Below, one piece after another: positions 8,642 through 17,567 of a DNA stretch of 64,000 nucleotides. A program made the translations under genes and the position numbers. The stretch covers positions 102,448-166,447 of the forward strand of contig CAZCFY010000009.1 in the NCBI GenBank assembly GCA_964498095.1, in the 5' to 3' direction. How positions within the stretch are numbered: the first letter of the stretch is position 1; each line of letters opens with the position of its first letter. The DNA comes from SG-bin7 sp964498095 (GTDB taxonomy: Bacteria; Bdellovibrionota; Bdellovibrionia; Bdellovibrionales; SG-bin7). The notes below the pieces were generated by a model. That model did no database searches. It was given only the letters and a program-made list of their open reading frames with translations, and was not told where the DNA came from.

Positions 8642-9661
8642 TTACTCAACATCAGCGAAAGCTTTTTTAAGCTCTTCATCGATCTTCTCAGCATTGCGGC
8701 CAGAGATAACTGAACCGATAGAGTAGAAGATAGATTTAGCAGCAGCTTTGCGGTGAGATACGTAACCGTCAGCAGAAGCTTCGTCACCAGAGATGATGAA
8801 CCAAGCTAAATCAAGAGCAGCGGCACCTAAGTGAACGCCAGCCATGATTCCGTTTTCTGCAAGAGCAACTGCGCGAACAACTGGGATATCAACGATGAAC
8901 GCAGCAGTGCGAACACCCATATCGATACCAGTTACAGCACCGTTAACAGCCACTTTCCAAACTTTTTCGTTACCAGCTTTAACTAGGTCATAAGAAAGTT
9001 CAGCTAAACCGCCTGCAGCCATAAGAGCTGTATCAGGCATACCAGCAGCAACCGCAACAACGCGAAGGTCTAATTGAAGACCAACAGGGTTACCTTGAGA
9101 ATCTTTAGTGCGAACAGCAACTTTAGCAAATTTACCAGCGCGTTTGTAAGCGATAACGCGGATGTCATGGCCAAGTTGACCAGGGATAGCAACTAAATCA
9201 ACAAGTCTGTCGCCAGTGTTGATAGCTAAAAGACCGAAAGTCTCAGCACCAAAGTTAACAGCGCAACCAGTTAAAGAAGCAACGATACCAGTGATAGGAG
9301 AAGTTCTGCCATTCTCACGACCGTTTACTACGCGTTGAAGTTGTTTCAACGGTTCGTATTTAAGATCGTAACCAAAGTTCTCGTCCATTTGTGCAGAAGG
9401 ACAAGCAACAAGTTTTTTAACTTGTTCCCATGATTGGTAACCAGCATCAACGATAACATCAGAACCAAGTTGCATTAAGAAGTTACCAGTGCTGTAAAGT
9501 GTGTTTTGAGCCATTTTTGAAAAGTCAGCTGGAGTGTTTCCAGTAACTTGTTCCATTTCAAGTAATGAAATGCTTTTTAGCGGGCTCACTTGGCTGTCAA
9601 CATTTCCAGCCATAGCGCTAACTGCAATCGCAGACGCTGCCACGAAAGATAATAGTTTCAT
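8642..9661 (-). CDS. Abundant secreted protein of unknown function
   Basis: 339 residues starting at MKLLSFVAASAIAVSAMAG, a standard signal peptide, with AAGGAG before the ATG. The long upstream extension has no such features and is rejected. Codon use differs sharply from the neighbours: GCT/GCA, GGT, GTT, AAC, ATC, TTC and CGC dominate, as in strongly expressed genes. The body is helical and Ala/Gly/Val-rich (for example MAGVHLGAAALDLAWFIISGD), and hydrophobic enough that some segments could sit in a membrane. It is followed by two hairpins, one a terminator. No known family is recognised. I infer an abundant envelope or secreted protein. Confidence 0.8.
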   Translation of the reverse strand: MKLLSFVAASAIAVSAMAGNVDSQVSPLKSISLLEMEQVTGNTPADFSKMAQNTLYSTGNFLMQLGSDVIVDAGYQSWEQVKKLVACPSAQMDENFGYDLKYEPLKQLQRVVNGRENGRTSPITGIVASLTGCAVNFGAETFGLLAINTGDRLVDLVAIPGQLGHDIRVIAYKRAGKFAKVAVRTKDSQGNPVGLQLDLRVVAVAAGMPDTALMAAGGLAELSYDLVKAGNEKVWKVAVNGAVTGIDMGVRTAAFIVDIPVVRAVALAENGIMAGVHLGAAALDLAWFIISGDEASADGYVSHRKAAAKSIFYSIGSVISGRNAEKIDEELKKAFADVE

Positions 9662-9772
9662 ATTACGCTCCTTTAAAAAACGTATTGTTAATAAAAATTC
9701 CCTTGGACATGGGCCAATCCCACATCGCAAAAAAGAGAAAATCGATTCGCGTCATTTCGAAGCAAGACTGTT

Positions 9773-9794
9773 GCCAACTGCGTTGACAGTTGGC
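9773..9794. promoter_or_regulatory. Inverted repeat in the divergent spacer 9662..9892
   Basis: Perfect 8-bp arms GCCAACTG/CAGTTGGC around CGTTGA lie between the divergently read abundant secreted-protein gene and 9893..10237. The position suits an operator, but it could also be a hairpin in a leader RNA. Confidence 0.4.
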
Positions 9795-9892
9795 TGACAA
9801 ATTTGCGCCCTTGAATTACAAGCCTGCGTAATATTTACTGTAATGACCTGTCGAAATATTGGTTAATTTTAAGAATTAAAAAAGGACTTTGC

Positions 9893-10237
9893 ATGCTGAT
9901 CTATGAAGTAAATCTCGAAGTAGATTATGAAATCATTGAGGAATTTAAAAACTGGTTGCCCGGTCACGTCGCTGAAATGTTGCAGATTCCGGGCTTTTTG
10001 GGGGCCGAAATATCCACTGATATAACTAATTCTTTCGCCGATGGTGGCGCAAGTAATAGTAGTTTAAAGCGTTTAAACGCTGTTAAAAACATCATCGTGC
10101 ACTACAAAGTCGAATCAAAAGCGGCCCTGGAAGAGTATTTTTTATCAAAGGCTGGCCAAATGAGGGCACCGGCAGTGCGCCAATTTGGCGCTAAATTTCG
10201 CGCCCAAAGGCGCGTTCTAAAATTGGGCCTTCCCTGA
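9893..10237 (+). CDS. DUF4286-like small protein
   Basis: 114 residues. MLIYEVNLEVDYEIIEEFKNWLPGHVAEMLQIPGFLGAEI fits the DUF4286/ABM-like ferredoxin fold ('Y-E-V-N-l…W-L-x-x-H-v-x-x-m-L-x-x-p-G-F'), and the second half has a matching strand IIVHYKVESKAALEEYF. The role of the family is unknown. AAGGA stands seven bases before the ATG. It precedes, without overlap, the lysine-rich coiled-coil protein gene. Confidence 0.75.
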   Translation: MLIYEVNLEVDYEIIEEFKNWLPGHVAEMLQIPGFLGAEISTDITNSFADGGASNSSLKRLNAVKNIIVHYKVESKAALEEYFLSKAGQMRAPAVRQFGAKFRAQRRVLKLGLP

Positions 10238-10286
10238 AACCTTCTTAAGTGTTTATACTCAAAAGCAATTTAAAAGGAGGCTAGAA

Positions 10287-10682
10287 GTGACATTAGGTGA
10301 TTTCAAAATAAATAAAGATAAGATCAATAAACTAAAAGATGAACTCCTAAAGTATAAATCGGTGGATGCGGTAAAAAACGAGGTCACACGCCTTGCTAAA
10401 GAATTTCGCAAAGTCGATTTACAAGCAAAATTAAGCGATCGCAATAAAGAGCGCATCCGCAAAATCGAAGGCCGCTATAATGAAGTGGTTAAAACTATCG
10501 CAAAATTCCAAAAACAATTCGATAAAGAGATCACCCAGGTTATTAGCCTTTTCCAAAAGTCGCGAACAGAAGCTAAGCAGAAGTTTAACGACGTAAAGAA
10601 AAAGGCCGAAAACCACAAGGACACGATTTCTAAAAAGATTAAAACGACTCTTAATAATAAAAAGAAGAAAAAAAGTAAGTAA
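10287..10682 (+). CDS. Lysine-rich coiled-coil protein
   Basis: 131 residues starting at GTG with a strong AAAAGGAGG. The protein is almost entirely predicted helix with heptad-like spacing and a very high lysine content, ending in a KKKKK run. There is no signal peptide, no cysteine and no catalytic motif. Candidates are a nucleoid-associated (histone H1-like) protein or a cytoplasmic scaffold; the charge favours nucleic acid binding. No family name can be given. Confidence 0.7.
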   Translation: MTLGDFKINKDKINKLKDELLKYKSVDAVKNEVTRLAKEFRKVDLQAKLSDRNKERIRKIEGRYNEVVKTIAKFQKQFDKEITQVISLFQKSRTEAKQKFNDVKKKAENHKDTISKKIKTTLNNKKKKKSK

Positions 10683-10755
10683 CCAGCCGGGCCCAAGGGC
10701 CCTCGCTGCGCTGTCTAAGATTGCCTTATAATGGGCGACCTGCTAGGTTGCCCTC

Positions 10756-13632
10756 ATGGAAAAAACTCAAGAATTCGTCGCCCGTCATTTAGGCCCCTCT
10801 ACGTCTGAAATTCAAACCATGTTAGGTACCCTTGGTTTTAAAAACCTCGATGATCTAACTGCCGCTGCCCTCCCCGGAATCATCCGCACCAAAGAGCGCT
10901 TGCACATTGGTGAAGGTTTTACCGAAAAAGCCCTACTCAGAAAGATTCGCGCAATGTCGCGCCAAAATAAAATTTTTAAGTCTTATATCGGGCAAGGCTA
11001 TTACGGCACGATTACGCCAACGGTGATTCAGCGAAATATTCTTGAGAACCCAGGCTGGTACACGGCCTACACTCCCTACCAGGCCGAAATTTCTCAAGGC
11101 CGGATGGAAGCGCTGTTAAATTTCCAAACTATGATTATGGAGCTTACGGGTTTTGCGGTCGCAAATGCCAGCTTACTTGATGAAGCCACCGCCGCCGCCG
11201 AAGCCATGACGATGGCGTTTAACCTGCAGTCGCCAAAAAATCCCAGTCATAAAATTTTTGTCGACCAACACACTTTCGCACAAACTATCGACGTTTTAAA
11301 AACCCGCGCCACCCCCTTAAACATCGAAGTTCAAGTCGGCAAGTTTGGCGATTTTAAATCCAGTGACAAAATCTTTGCCGCGATCGTGCAATATCCAAAC
11401 TCCGTTGGCGCTATAGAAGATTATAAGAAATTCGTAACCGACGTTCATGCCGCCGGCGGCTTAGTTATTTTTGTTTGCGATATTATGGCGCTAACAATGC
11501 TTACCCCACCCAAAGAATTAGGAGCGGATATCGCAGTTGGAACCACACAACGCTTTGGCGTGCCCATGGGGTTTGGCGGACCGCATGCCGCTTACATTGC
11601 ATCCTCCGAAGACTTTAAGCGCTTAATCCCGGGAAGATTTATTGGCGTATCAAAAGATGCCCACGGAAAAAATGCCCTGCGCCTAGCTCTACAAACCCGC
11701 GAACAACATATTCGCCGCGAACGCGCCACGAGTAACATCTGCACCGCCCAAGTTTTATTGGCGGTCATGGCCTCGATGTATGCCGTGTACCACGGACCCC
11801 ATGGGTTAAAGCGCATTGCTACACGCATTGCTCGTACGACCGGTTTACTAAAATCAGAATTAGAAAACCTAGGCTTTAAAGTAAAAAATCAAACTTTCTT
11901 TGATACGCTGACGGTAGAAACTCATTCCATTAACGAAATCATCAGTGAAACACAGAAGAATGATATTAACTTGGGACTAGCCGTTAACGGGGGCGGCAAC
12001 AGCAGCGGAAATTCTTTTAGCATTTCAATCGATGAAACTGTAACCATCGAAGACGTTAATTTACTGCTTAAAGCATTAACTAAAGGGAAAACGCGTGCCT
12101 TCGCCGAGGCCGACCTCGAAAAAGCGGCTTTGGGAATTCCAAAAAACTTTTTGCGCACGTCCGAGTTTTTAAAACAAAAAGTTTTTAACCGCTTCCAATC
12201 GGAAACAGAAATGTTACGTTACATCCGCAGGCTTGAAGCCAAAGATCTTTCGCTTACGACTTCGATGATTCCTCTTGGCTCTTGCACGATGAAGTTAAAT
12301 GCTAGTTCGGAAATGTATCCCATTACCTGGGGAGAGTTCTGTCATCTGCATCCCTTTGCACCTCTTGATCAGGCGCAAGGTTACATGCAATTGTTCACGG
12401 AGTTAGAAAAGTGGCTTGCCGACATCACGGGATTTCATAGCACAAGCCTGCAGCCCAATGCGGGCTCACAAGGTGAATACGCAGGTCTCTTGGTAATTCG
12501 CGCTTATCACGAAAGCCGCCGAGAAAATCACCGCAATATTTGTTTAATCCCCGCATCCGCTCACGGTACAAATCCGGCAAGCGCGGTCATGGCGGGACTT
12601 AAAGTTGTGGTCGTGGCGTGCGATTCAAATGGCAACGTGGATCTGGCGGATTTAAAAAAGAAAGCTGAAGAACATTCTAAAAATCTAGCGGCCCTGATGA
12701 TTACCTATCCTTCAACTCACGGAGTTTTCGAAGAAGGTATCGTTGATATTTGTAAAACGATTCATAGTTACGGCGGCCAAGTCTATATGGATGGCGCCAA
12801 CATGAATGCGCTGGTTGGCTTAAGTCGTCCCGCCGAATTGGGCGCCGACGTTGTTCATATTAATTTACATAAGACATTCTGCATTCCTCATGGCGGCGGT
12901 GGCCCCGGCATGGGCCCTATTTGCGTCGCAAAACACTTAGCGGAATTTTTACCAGGTCACAGTGTGGTGAAATCTCTAAATCGCGGTAAAAGTATTGGCG
13001 CGGTATCTGCCGCCCCCTGGGGAAGCGCGGGAATTTTACCGATCTCTTGGGCGTACATTCAAATGATGGGAGACGCCGGACTTAAAATCGCTACGCAAGT
13101 AGCGATTCTAAACGCGAATTATGTCGCCAAAAAACTTTCGACTTATTTTCCTGTCCTTTATAAAGGTGCCGGCGGTTGTGTGGCGCACGAATGTATTTTA
13201 GATCTGCGACCCATTAAAGCCGACACCGGAATTTCTGTGGACGACGTAGCCAAACGCTTAATGGATTACGGATTCCATGCGCCGACTATGTCCTTCCCCG
13301 TGGCGGGAACGTTAATGATTGAACCCACAGAGAGTGAATCTCTTTATGAGCTTGATCGCTTTTGCGATGCGATGATTAGCATCTACAATGAGATTCAAGA
13401 AGTGGCGCAAGGAAAAGTCGACAAAGCAAATAATCCATTGGTGAATGCCCCGCACACGGCTCCCGTGGTAATGAGCGATAAGTGGGACCGTCCCTACTCG
13501 CGCGAGAAAGCCGCGTTTCCAAAACCCTGGCTGCTCGAGCACAAGTACTGGCCAACGGTTTCCCGCGTGGATAATGCCTATGGCGATAAGAACTTTATTT
13601 GTTCCTGCGAGCCGATTGAGTCGTATCAGTAA
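10756..13632 (+). CDS. gcvP: Glycine dehydrogenase (decarboxylating), P-protein of the glycine cleavage system
   Basis: 958 residues, the full length of the single-chain P-protein with both homologous halves fused. The N-terminus reads FVARHLGPSTSEIQTML. The first half has YTPYQAEISQGRMEALLNFQ. The C-terminal half contains the PLP lysine in NLHKTFCIPHGGGGPGMGP and the glycine-rich loop after it. The enzyme is a homodimer that decarboxylates glycine with PLP and passes the aminomethyl group to the lipoyl arm of GcvH. gcvT and gcvH are not adjacent, so they must be elsewhere. No glycine riboswitch is visible in the short leader. A REP-like palindrome follows the stop. Confidence 0.98.
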   Translation: MEKTQEFVARHLGPSTSEIQTMLGTLGFKNLDDLTAAALPGIIRTKERLHIGEGFTEKALLRKIRAMSRQNKIFKSYIGQGYYGTITPTVIQRNILENPGWYTAYTPYQAEISQGRMEALLNFQTMIMELTGFAVANASLLDEATAAAEAMTMAFNLQSPKNPSHKIFVDQHTFAQTIDVLKTRATPLNIEVQVGKFGDFKSSDKIFAAIVQYPNSVGAIEDYKKFVTDVHAAGGLVIFVCDIMALTMLTPPKELGADIAVGTTQRFGVPMGFGGPHAAYIASSEDFKRLIPGRFIGVSKDAHGKNALRLALQTREQHIRRERATSNICTAQVLLAVMASMYAVYHGPHGLKRIATRIARTTGLLKSELENLGFKVKNQTFFDTLTVETHSINEIISETQKNDINLGLAVNGGGNSSGNSFSISIDETVTIEDVNLLLKALTKGKTRAFAEADLEKAALGIPKNFLRTSEFLKQKVFNRFQSETEMLRYIRRLEAKDLSLTTSMIPLGSCTMKLNASSEMYPITWGEFCHLHPFAPLDQAQGYMQLFTELEKWLADITGFHSTSLQPNAGSQGEYAGLLVIRAYHESRRENHRNICLIPASAHGTNPASAVMAGLKVVVVACDSNGNVDLADLKKKAEEHSKNLAALMITYPSTHGVFEEGIVDICKTIHSYGGQVYMDGANMNALVGLSRPAELGADVVHINLHKTFCIPHGGGGPGMGPICVAKHLAEFLPGHSVVKSLNRGKSIGAVSAAPWGSAGILPISWAYIQMMGDAGLKIATQVAILNANYVAKKLSTYFPVLYKGAGGCVAHECILDLRPIKADTGISVDDVAKRLMDYGFHAPTMSFPVAGTLMIEPTESESLYELDRFCDAMISIYNEIQEVAQGKVDKANNPLVNAPHTAPVVMSDKWDRPYSREKAAFPKPWLLEHKYWPTVSRVDNAYGDKNFICSCEPIESYQ

Positions 13633-13660
13633 AGCGTATCAGTAAATTCGATTCCTTGGC

Positions 13661-13686
13661 CTTCACTTCCGGCGCCGGAAGTGAAG
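13661..13686. repeat. REP-like palindrome, copy 3 (intergenic), with GAAGT repeats
   Basis: A perfect 26-bp palindrome with core TCCGGCGCCGGA and arms beginning CTTCACT. It is followed by further GAAGTGAAGT units. It lies between the convergent gcvP and Rsm22-type genes, the classic position of REP elements. No T-tract follows, so it is not a standard terminator. Confidence 0.8.
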
Positions 13687-13778
13687 TGAAGTGAAGTAAT
13701 TTGAAGCACCGAAATTTATTCTATTGTCAGTTTAATATTAAATAAAATTTCAGTAAGTCTTTCGACTTCACCAGTTTA

Positions 13779-14825
13779 TTAAACTTCAACTAAAATAACG
13801 TCGTCCTTACTCACGCGTAGCTCATTGCCCGCGACTTTTGGAGCGCCATTAACTTTTACGCGGCTCCCTCTCTTCCACTCGGGGGCGTCGCCGTCGCGTT
13901 TTAGCCAGGCAAGGTATTCGCGGCGGTCAGAGCGGCAAATAAGTTGGCGGGATTTTCCTTTTTCTTTTAGCAAATCACCGGTAAGGCGGGCTTGCTTTGA
14001 GAGTACTTCCGGCGCCGGACTGCGGCTGGCCAGTAAATAAGAGTAAGTCAGCGTCCTGTTTTTTATTGGTAGGTGATTTTCAATTTTCTGAAACCACTGG
14101 GGCTGCTCCCAGAACTCCCGCGTATGGCACCAATCGGTTTTTGATTCCTTTAAAAGAGGACACTCTAACTGGTGCGTACATGGAGCCCAAATAAAATAGC
14201 CCTGTTCAATTAATTTCTTGCGTAGCTCAAGAACCTTACGTCCCGTGGCTCGATCAGAAGGTTCCATGATTAAGAGGCGATCATAGGAAAACATCCACTC
14301 CGGGACTTCACTTAATTCATTGAGCGAATACGACATGCAAAGAATTTGATTTTTCGCTTTTTCGATTTCTTTTATGTCGCGATACCACTTTGACTTGGAA
14401 TTAGGAACAAGCTTGGGAAACAAATCAGCGCAAACTTCCGACGCTTCGACACAATGGGATTTTAAATTTAAACTTTCATCTAGACATGCAACCAAAGGAC
14501 TTAATCCCGCCCCAAAATCTATAATCTCATCACCTTTATTTAAAAAACCAAGGCGAGTGGCTTCGCCAAGTAAGGCCGATGAACGAATATAATTAAGCGG
14601 AAAATAATAGGCCAAATGCGCCGCGACCGTACTCGATTTATGCCACGGCGTTGGCTTTCCTGATTCATGGATATAGAAATCCGAAAGTTCTAGAATAGCT
14701 TCTGATAATTTTGTCGTTTTACTCAAACTCAGAGATTGCTCGGCAAGCAAGCTATCAATGCGCTCTTCAAATTCATTTGGCAGACGATATAACATGATTT
14801 GGAGGTTTACTGCATTATAAGCCAT
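13779..14825 (-). CDS. Rsm22-family small ribosomal subunit methyltransferase-like protein
   Basis: About 348 residues. It has a class I SAM-binding motif (IIDFGAGLSP) and the Rsm22 signature APCTHQLECPL with DWCHTREFW, whose cysteines bind a metal cluster in the family. Rsm22 proteins associate with the small ribosomal subunit and resemble rRNA methyltransferases. An SPAPEV segment encoded by a REP-like palindrome sits near residue 270, between the methyltransferase core and a C-terminal region (MKL-type beta strands ending in ILVEV). The start is uncertain: ATG 14825 overlaps a TATAAT, and the ATG ten codons later (14795) is equally plausible; neither has a good Shine-Dalgarno. Confidence 0.85.
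   Translation of the reverse strand: MAYNAVNLQIMLYRLPNEFEERIDSLLAEQSLSLSKTTKLSEAILELSDFYIHESGKPTPWHKSSTVAAHLAYYFPLNYIRSSALLGEATRLGFLNKGDEIIDFGAGLSPLVACLDESLNLKSHCVEASEVCADLFPKLVPNSKSKWYRDIKEIEKAKNQILCMSYSLNELSEVPEWMFSYDRLLIMEPSDRATGRKVLELRKKLIEQGYFIWAPCTHQLECPLLKESKTDWCHTREFWEQPQWFQKIENHLPIKNRTLTYSYLLASRSPAPEVLSKQARLTGDLLKEKGKSRQLICRSDRREYLAWLKRDGDAPEWKRGSRVKVNGAPKVAGNELRVSKDDVILVEV
14008..14019. repeat. REP-like palindrome, copy 4, inside the Rsm22-type gene
   Basis: The core TCCGGCGCCGGA is read in the coding frame as SPAPEV, the same phase and peptide as in the HNH gene. Confidence 0.75.
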
Positions 14826-14911
14826 GCCGCAAATGTTAAATTGGTTGTCACCACTAATGCCTTTAGTAATATAAAGCCATTCATCTTGGCTTTATTAAGA
14901 GGAGAAGAGTT

Positions 14912-15757
14912 ATGTTTGGAGTTATCGGCGGCACTGGTTTTGAAAAGTGTGAGGGCTTCGAAATTTTAGAAAACCTAGATCGCGAAACTCCCTTTGGACC
15001 GGCTTCTTCTTATTTTAAACGCGTTAAAATCGGCGGCACCGAATGTTTATATTTGTCCCGCCACGGCGAACATCACGAGAAACTGCCGACCGAAGTTAAT
15101 TACCGCGCTAATATTTTTGCGCTTAAACGCTGGGGGGCCGCACGTTTAGTAGCCTTTTCGGCCGTCGGTAGCCTTGAACAGCAGTGTAAACCCGGTGACG
15201 TCGCGGTTATTAATCAATACATCGACCGCACCAAAGGAATTCGCGCCCACACTTTTTGCGGCGAAGGCATTATTGGCCATGTTTCGTTAGCCCACCCGGC
15301 CTGCCCGGCGCTAACGGATGTCGTGCGTGAAATGGAACCCGAGTGTGAGCATAAAATTCATTTTGATAAAACTTATGTTTGTATCGAAGGGCCGTATTTT
15401 TCTACGCATGCCGAATCTGTCGGTTACCAAAAACTTGGCGCGCAAATCATCGGGATGACACAGTTCCCAGAGTTTGCCTTAGCGCGCGAAGCTGGACTTT
15501 GTTATTTACCCGTTTGCTTTGTGACCGATTATGATTGTTGGGATTTAAGTATCGAGCACGTTACCCAAGCGGAAGTTATGCGAATTCTAAAGGAAAACAC
15601 TGCCAAAGGTTTTCGACTGCTAGAGAAAATCGTAAATACCGACGAAGATAACATCGAAGACTGTAAATGCTACGCTAACGGTTTAAAGTCAGGTTTGCTT
15701 TCGCCAATAACTTCTCTCAGCGACACCCAGAAAAAGTGGATGTCGGTGATTTATTGA
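14912..15757 (+). CDS. mtnP: S-methyl-5'-thioadenosine phosphorylase
   Basis: 281 residues. The N-terminal FGVIGGTGFEK, RHGEHH, YRANIFALKRWGA, the central GDVAVINQYIDRT, and EGPYFSTHAESVGYQKLGAQIIGMTQFPEFALAREAGLCY are the complete MTAP/PNP-I family signature. TQFPE rather than the purine-nucleoside type points to MTA. The enzyme cleaves methylthioadenosine with phosphate to adenine and methylthioribose-1-phosphate in methionine salvage. AGGAG lies before the ATG. No other salvage gene is in the window. Confidence 0.93.
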   Translation: MFGVIGGTGFEKCEGFEILENLDRETPFGPASSYFKRVKIGGTECLYLSRHGEHHEKLPTEVNYRANIFALKRWGAARLVAFSAVGSLEQQCKPGDVAVINQYIDRTKGIRAHTFCGEGIIGHVSLAHPACPALTDVVREMEPECEHKIHFDKTYVCIEGPYFSTHAESVGYQKLGAQIIGMTQFPEFALAREAGLCYLPVCFVTDYDCWDLSIEHVTQAEVMRILKENTAKGFRLLEKIVNTDEDNIEDCKCYANGLKSGLLSPITSLSDTQKKWMSVIY

Positions 15758-15781
15758 TCGAACTTTTTAGAATCACTAAAT

Positions 15782-16690
15782 TTAAAGCGGTGCCTCGGCG
15801 CCAACCAACCGGTCCTTTATAAACTGATAAGTCCGCAAATGATAGCGGGTCCATTCGGGGGCGACTAATTCGTTCCAGCGCGAAGCGACCGCGCCCAAAC
15901 GATGGACGGCGACCCCCGGGGACAAATGAGATAAGAATAAACATACGCGTTCGGCATAGACTTCGAGACTTAACGGCGAAAACTCGCCGCGACGGTAGAC
16001 ATTCTCTAATTCGGTGCCTTTGAGCACATGGAGGTTGTGTAATTTTACGCTATGGATCCCCAAAGAGTTTACCAACTCCGCGGTAGCGATGATTTCCTCG
16101 CGTGTTTCCTGCGGCAAACCAAAAATCAGATGTATCCCCACGTCTAGCCCGCGAATTTGCGTGCACTGAGAAATCGTATTCATGGCGCTTAGGGAGTCGT
16201 GCCCGCGGCGCAAAAATTCCAAGTGGTGATCAAAAAAGCTCTGTACCCCAAACTCAACGCTAAAATAGGTTTTCGCCGCATATTCTTCCCATAAACGCAA
16301 AAGGGCGGGGGAAACACAATCCGTGCGCGTACCGACAACAATACCAACGACACCTGGCTCAGCCAGAGCAATATCGAAATACTCGCGTAGCTTTTCGACG
16401 GCCATAAAGGTACTGGTATAAGCTTGAAAATAAACCAAAAATTTTGTCGCCTTATTTTTTTCGGCTTTTATTTTTCTCACTTCCCTAATTTGCTCAAAGA
16501 CCGAAGCTTTCTGTTTTGTTTCGTAAGCTGCCGAACCCCACTCATCACAAAAGACGCAGGTTTTCATGCCTTTAAGGCCCAAGCGGTTGGGACAAGTATC
16601 GACAATGCTTACAGGAATCTTAGCGACCTTGGCGCCAAAGCGCTCTTTATAATATTTACTTATTGGGTAGTAAGGTTCTCTTGCCGCCAT
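15782..16690 (-). CDS. TIGR01212-family radical SAM protein (YhcC-like)
   Basis: 302 residues. The N-terminus YYPISKYYKERFGAKVAKIPVSIVDTCPNR is typical. The cluster cysteines are in DTCPNRLGLKGMKTCVFC, the long-spaced form (C-x13-C-x2-C) of this family. Further landmarks are YFQAYTSTF, VGTRTDC, EFGVQSF and HLIFGLPQET. It carries a 4Fe-4S cluster and cleaves S-adenosylmethionine. The substrate is not established for the family; an RNA- or oxygen-related role has been discussed. It is divergent from the MnmC-type gene. Confidence 0.92.
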   Translation of the reverse strand: MAAREPYYPISKYYKERFGAKVAKIPVSIVDTCPNRLGLKGMKTCVFCDEWGSAAYETKQKASVFEQIREVRKIKAEKNKATKFLVYFQAYTSTFMAVEKLREYFDIALAEPGVVGIVVGTRTDCVSPALLRLWEEYAAKTYFSVEFGVQSFFDHHLEFLRRGHDSLSAMNTISQCTQIRGLDVGIHLIFGLPQETREEIIATAELVNSLGIHSVKLHNLHVLKGTELENVYRRGEFSPLSLEVYAERVCLFLSHLSPGVAVHRLGAVASRWNELVAPEWTRYHLRTYQFIKDRLVGAEAPL

Positions 16691-16723
16691 TGAGCGAAAA
16701 TAGTAAGTTCCTAAACACTGTCA

Positions 16724-17428
16724 ATGGAAACTTATCAAACACTTATTACGCAAGATGGCTCCCCTACTTTAATAGATCCTAACTCGGGTCAAGCTATGCA
16801 TGCGGTCGAAGGCGCGCTCGAAGAAACACTTTATATTTATGGCGAGGCCTATAAACGCTCGCGCCAAATGAGTGCCAAACCCGAAGTTTGCATCGTCGGT
16901 TTAGGCTTAGGTTACATTGAACTGGCGATTTTAGCCGAGTGGCTTACTGGATATAATTTAGATTCTGCTCCGCAATTTCACTCTTACGAATCGGATTTGG
17001 AATTGCGCGATAACTTTACCCGCTGGTTAACCGGGACGCCCAACGCAAACCTAGAAAAAGTCTTAAAGTTAGTTGCCGCAAAATTTGGTTTAACCGCCAG
17101 AGATTTAAAAGATGTAGCATTAGATTCTTATTCGCGTTTTCATTGGCAAATTCATGGCGCCCTAAACCTTGCAACCCCGGTACCCGCCCAGTTTGGCTTA
17201 ATTTGTTACGATCCCTTTAGTACGGCGGCCAACCCTGATTTGTGGACGGAAGAATGGTTAAATTATTTTCTAAAAAACTTTGCCGGCACGCCTTGTGTTT
17301 TTAGTACCTACGCCGCTAATGGGCGGCTAAAGAGAAGCCTAGCGGCAAATGATTTTCATTTAGATTCACGGCCGGGTTTCAAAATGAAACGTGAATCTAC
17401 CCTCGCATTTCGTCCTGTTTCAGTTTGA
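16724..17428 (+). CDS. MnmC-type tRNA (mnm5s2U34) methyltransferase domain protein
   Basis: 234 residues. SGQAMHAVEGALEETLYIYG, the SAM-binding IVGLGLGYIEL, YDPFSTAANPDLWTEEW and FSTYAANGRLKRSL match the methyltransferase half of MnmC (Methyltransf_30), which methylates 5-aminomethyl-2-thiouridine in the tRNA wobble position. The FAD oxidase half of the E. coli enzyme is absent, so this is the monofunctional (MnmD/MnmM-style) arrangement; any oxidase must be separate. The start follows the divergent radical SAM gene by 33 bases. Confidence 0.85.
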   Translation: METYQTLITQDGSPTLIDPNSGQAMHAVEGALEETLYIYGEAYKRSRQMSAKPEVCIVGLGLGYIELAILAEWLTGYNLDSAPQFHSYESDLELRDNFTRWLTGTPNANLEKVLKLVAAKFGLTARDLKDVALDSYSRFHWQIHGALNLATPVPAQFGLICYDPFSTAANPDLWTEEWLNYFLKNFAGTPCVFSTYAANGRLKRSLAANDFHLDSRPGFKMKRESTLAFRPVSV

Positions 17429-17567
17429 AACAAAATCGTAGTCGGTTGAAATAACTCAGTAAATCCTTAACTTAAACTTAGTGTGTTTAACCTAAAATTT
17501 AGGACAAACGTCTTAATATCGTTGGTCTTTTCGCCGAAGAGTTAGACAGAGAGGAACGTAGGGTAAA

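Noticed and set aside
10683..10755. Glycine riboswitch before gcvP
   Set aside because: The leader is only about 70 bases and lacks the conserved aptamer core.
13661..13702. Terminator between gcvP and the Rsm22-type gene
   Set aside because: The palindrome is perfect, but no T-tract follows on either strand and the same core occurs inside coding sequence, so it is classed as a repeat.
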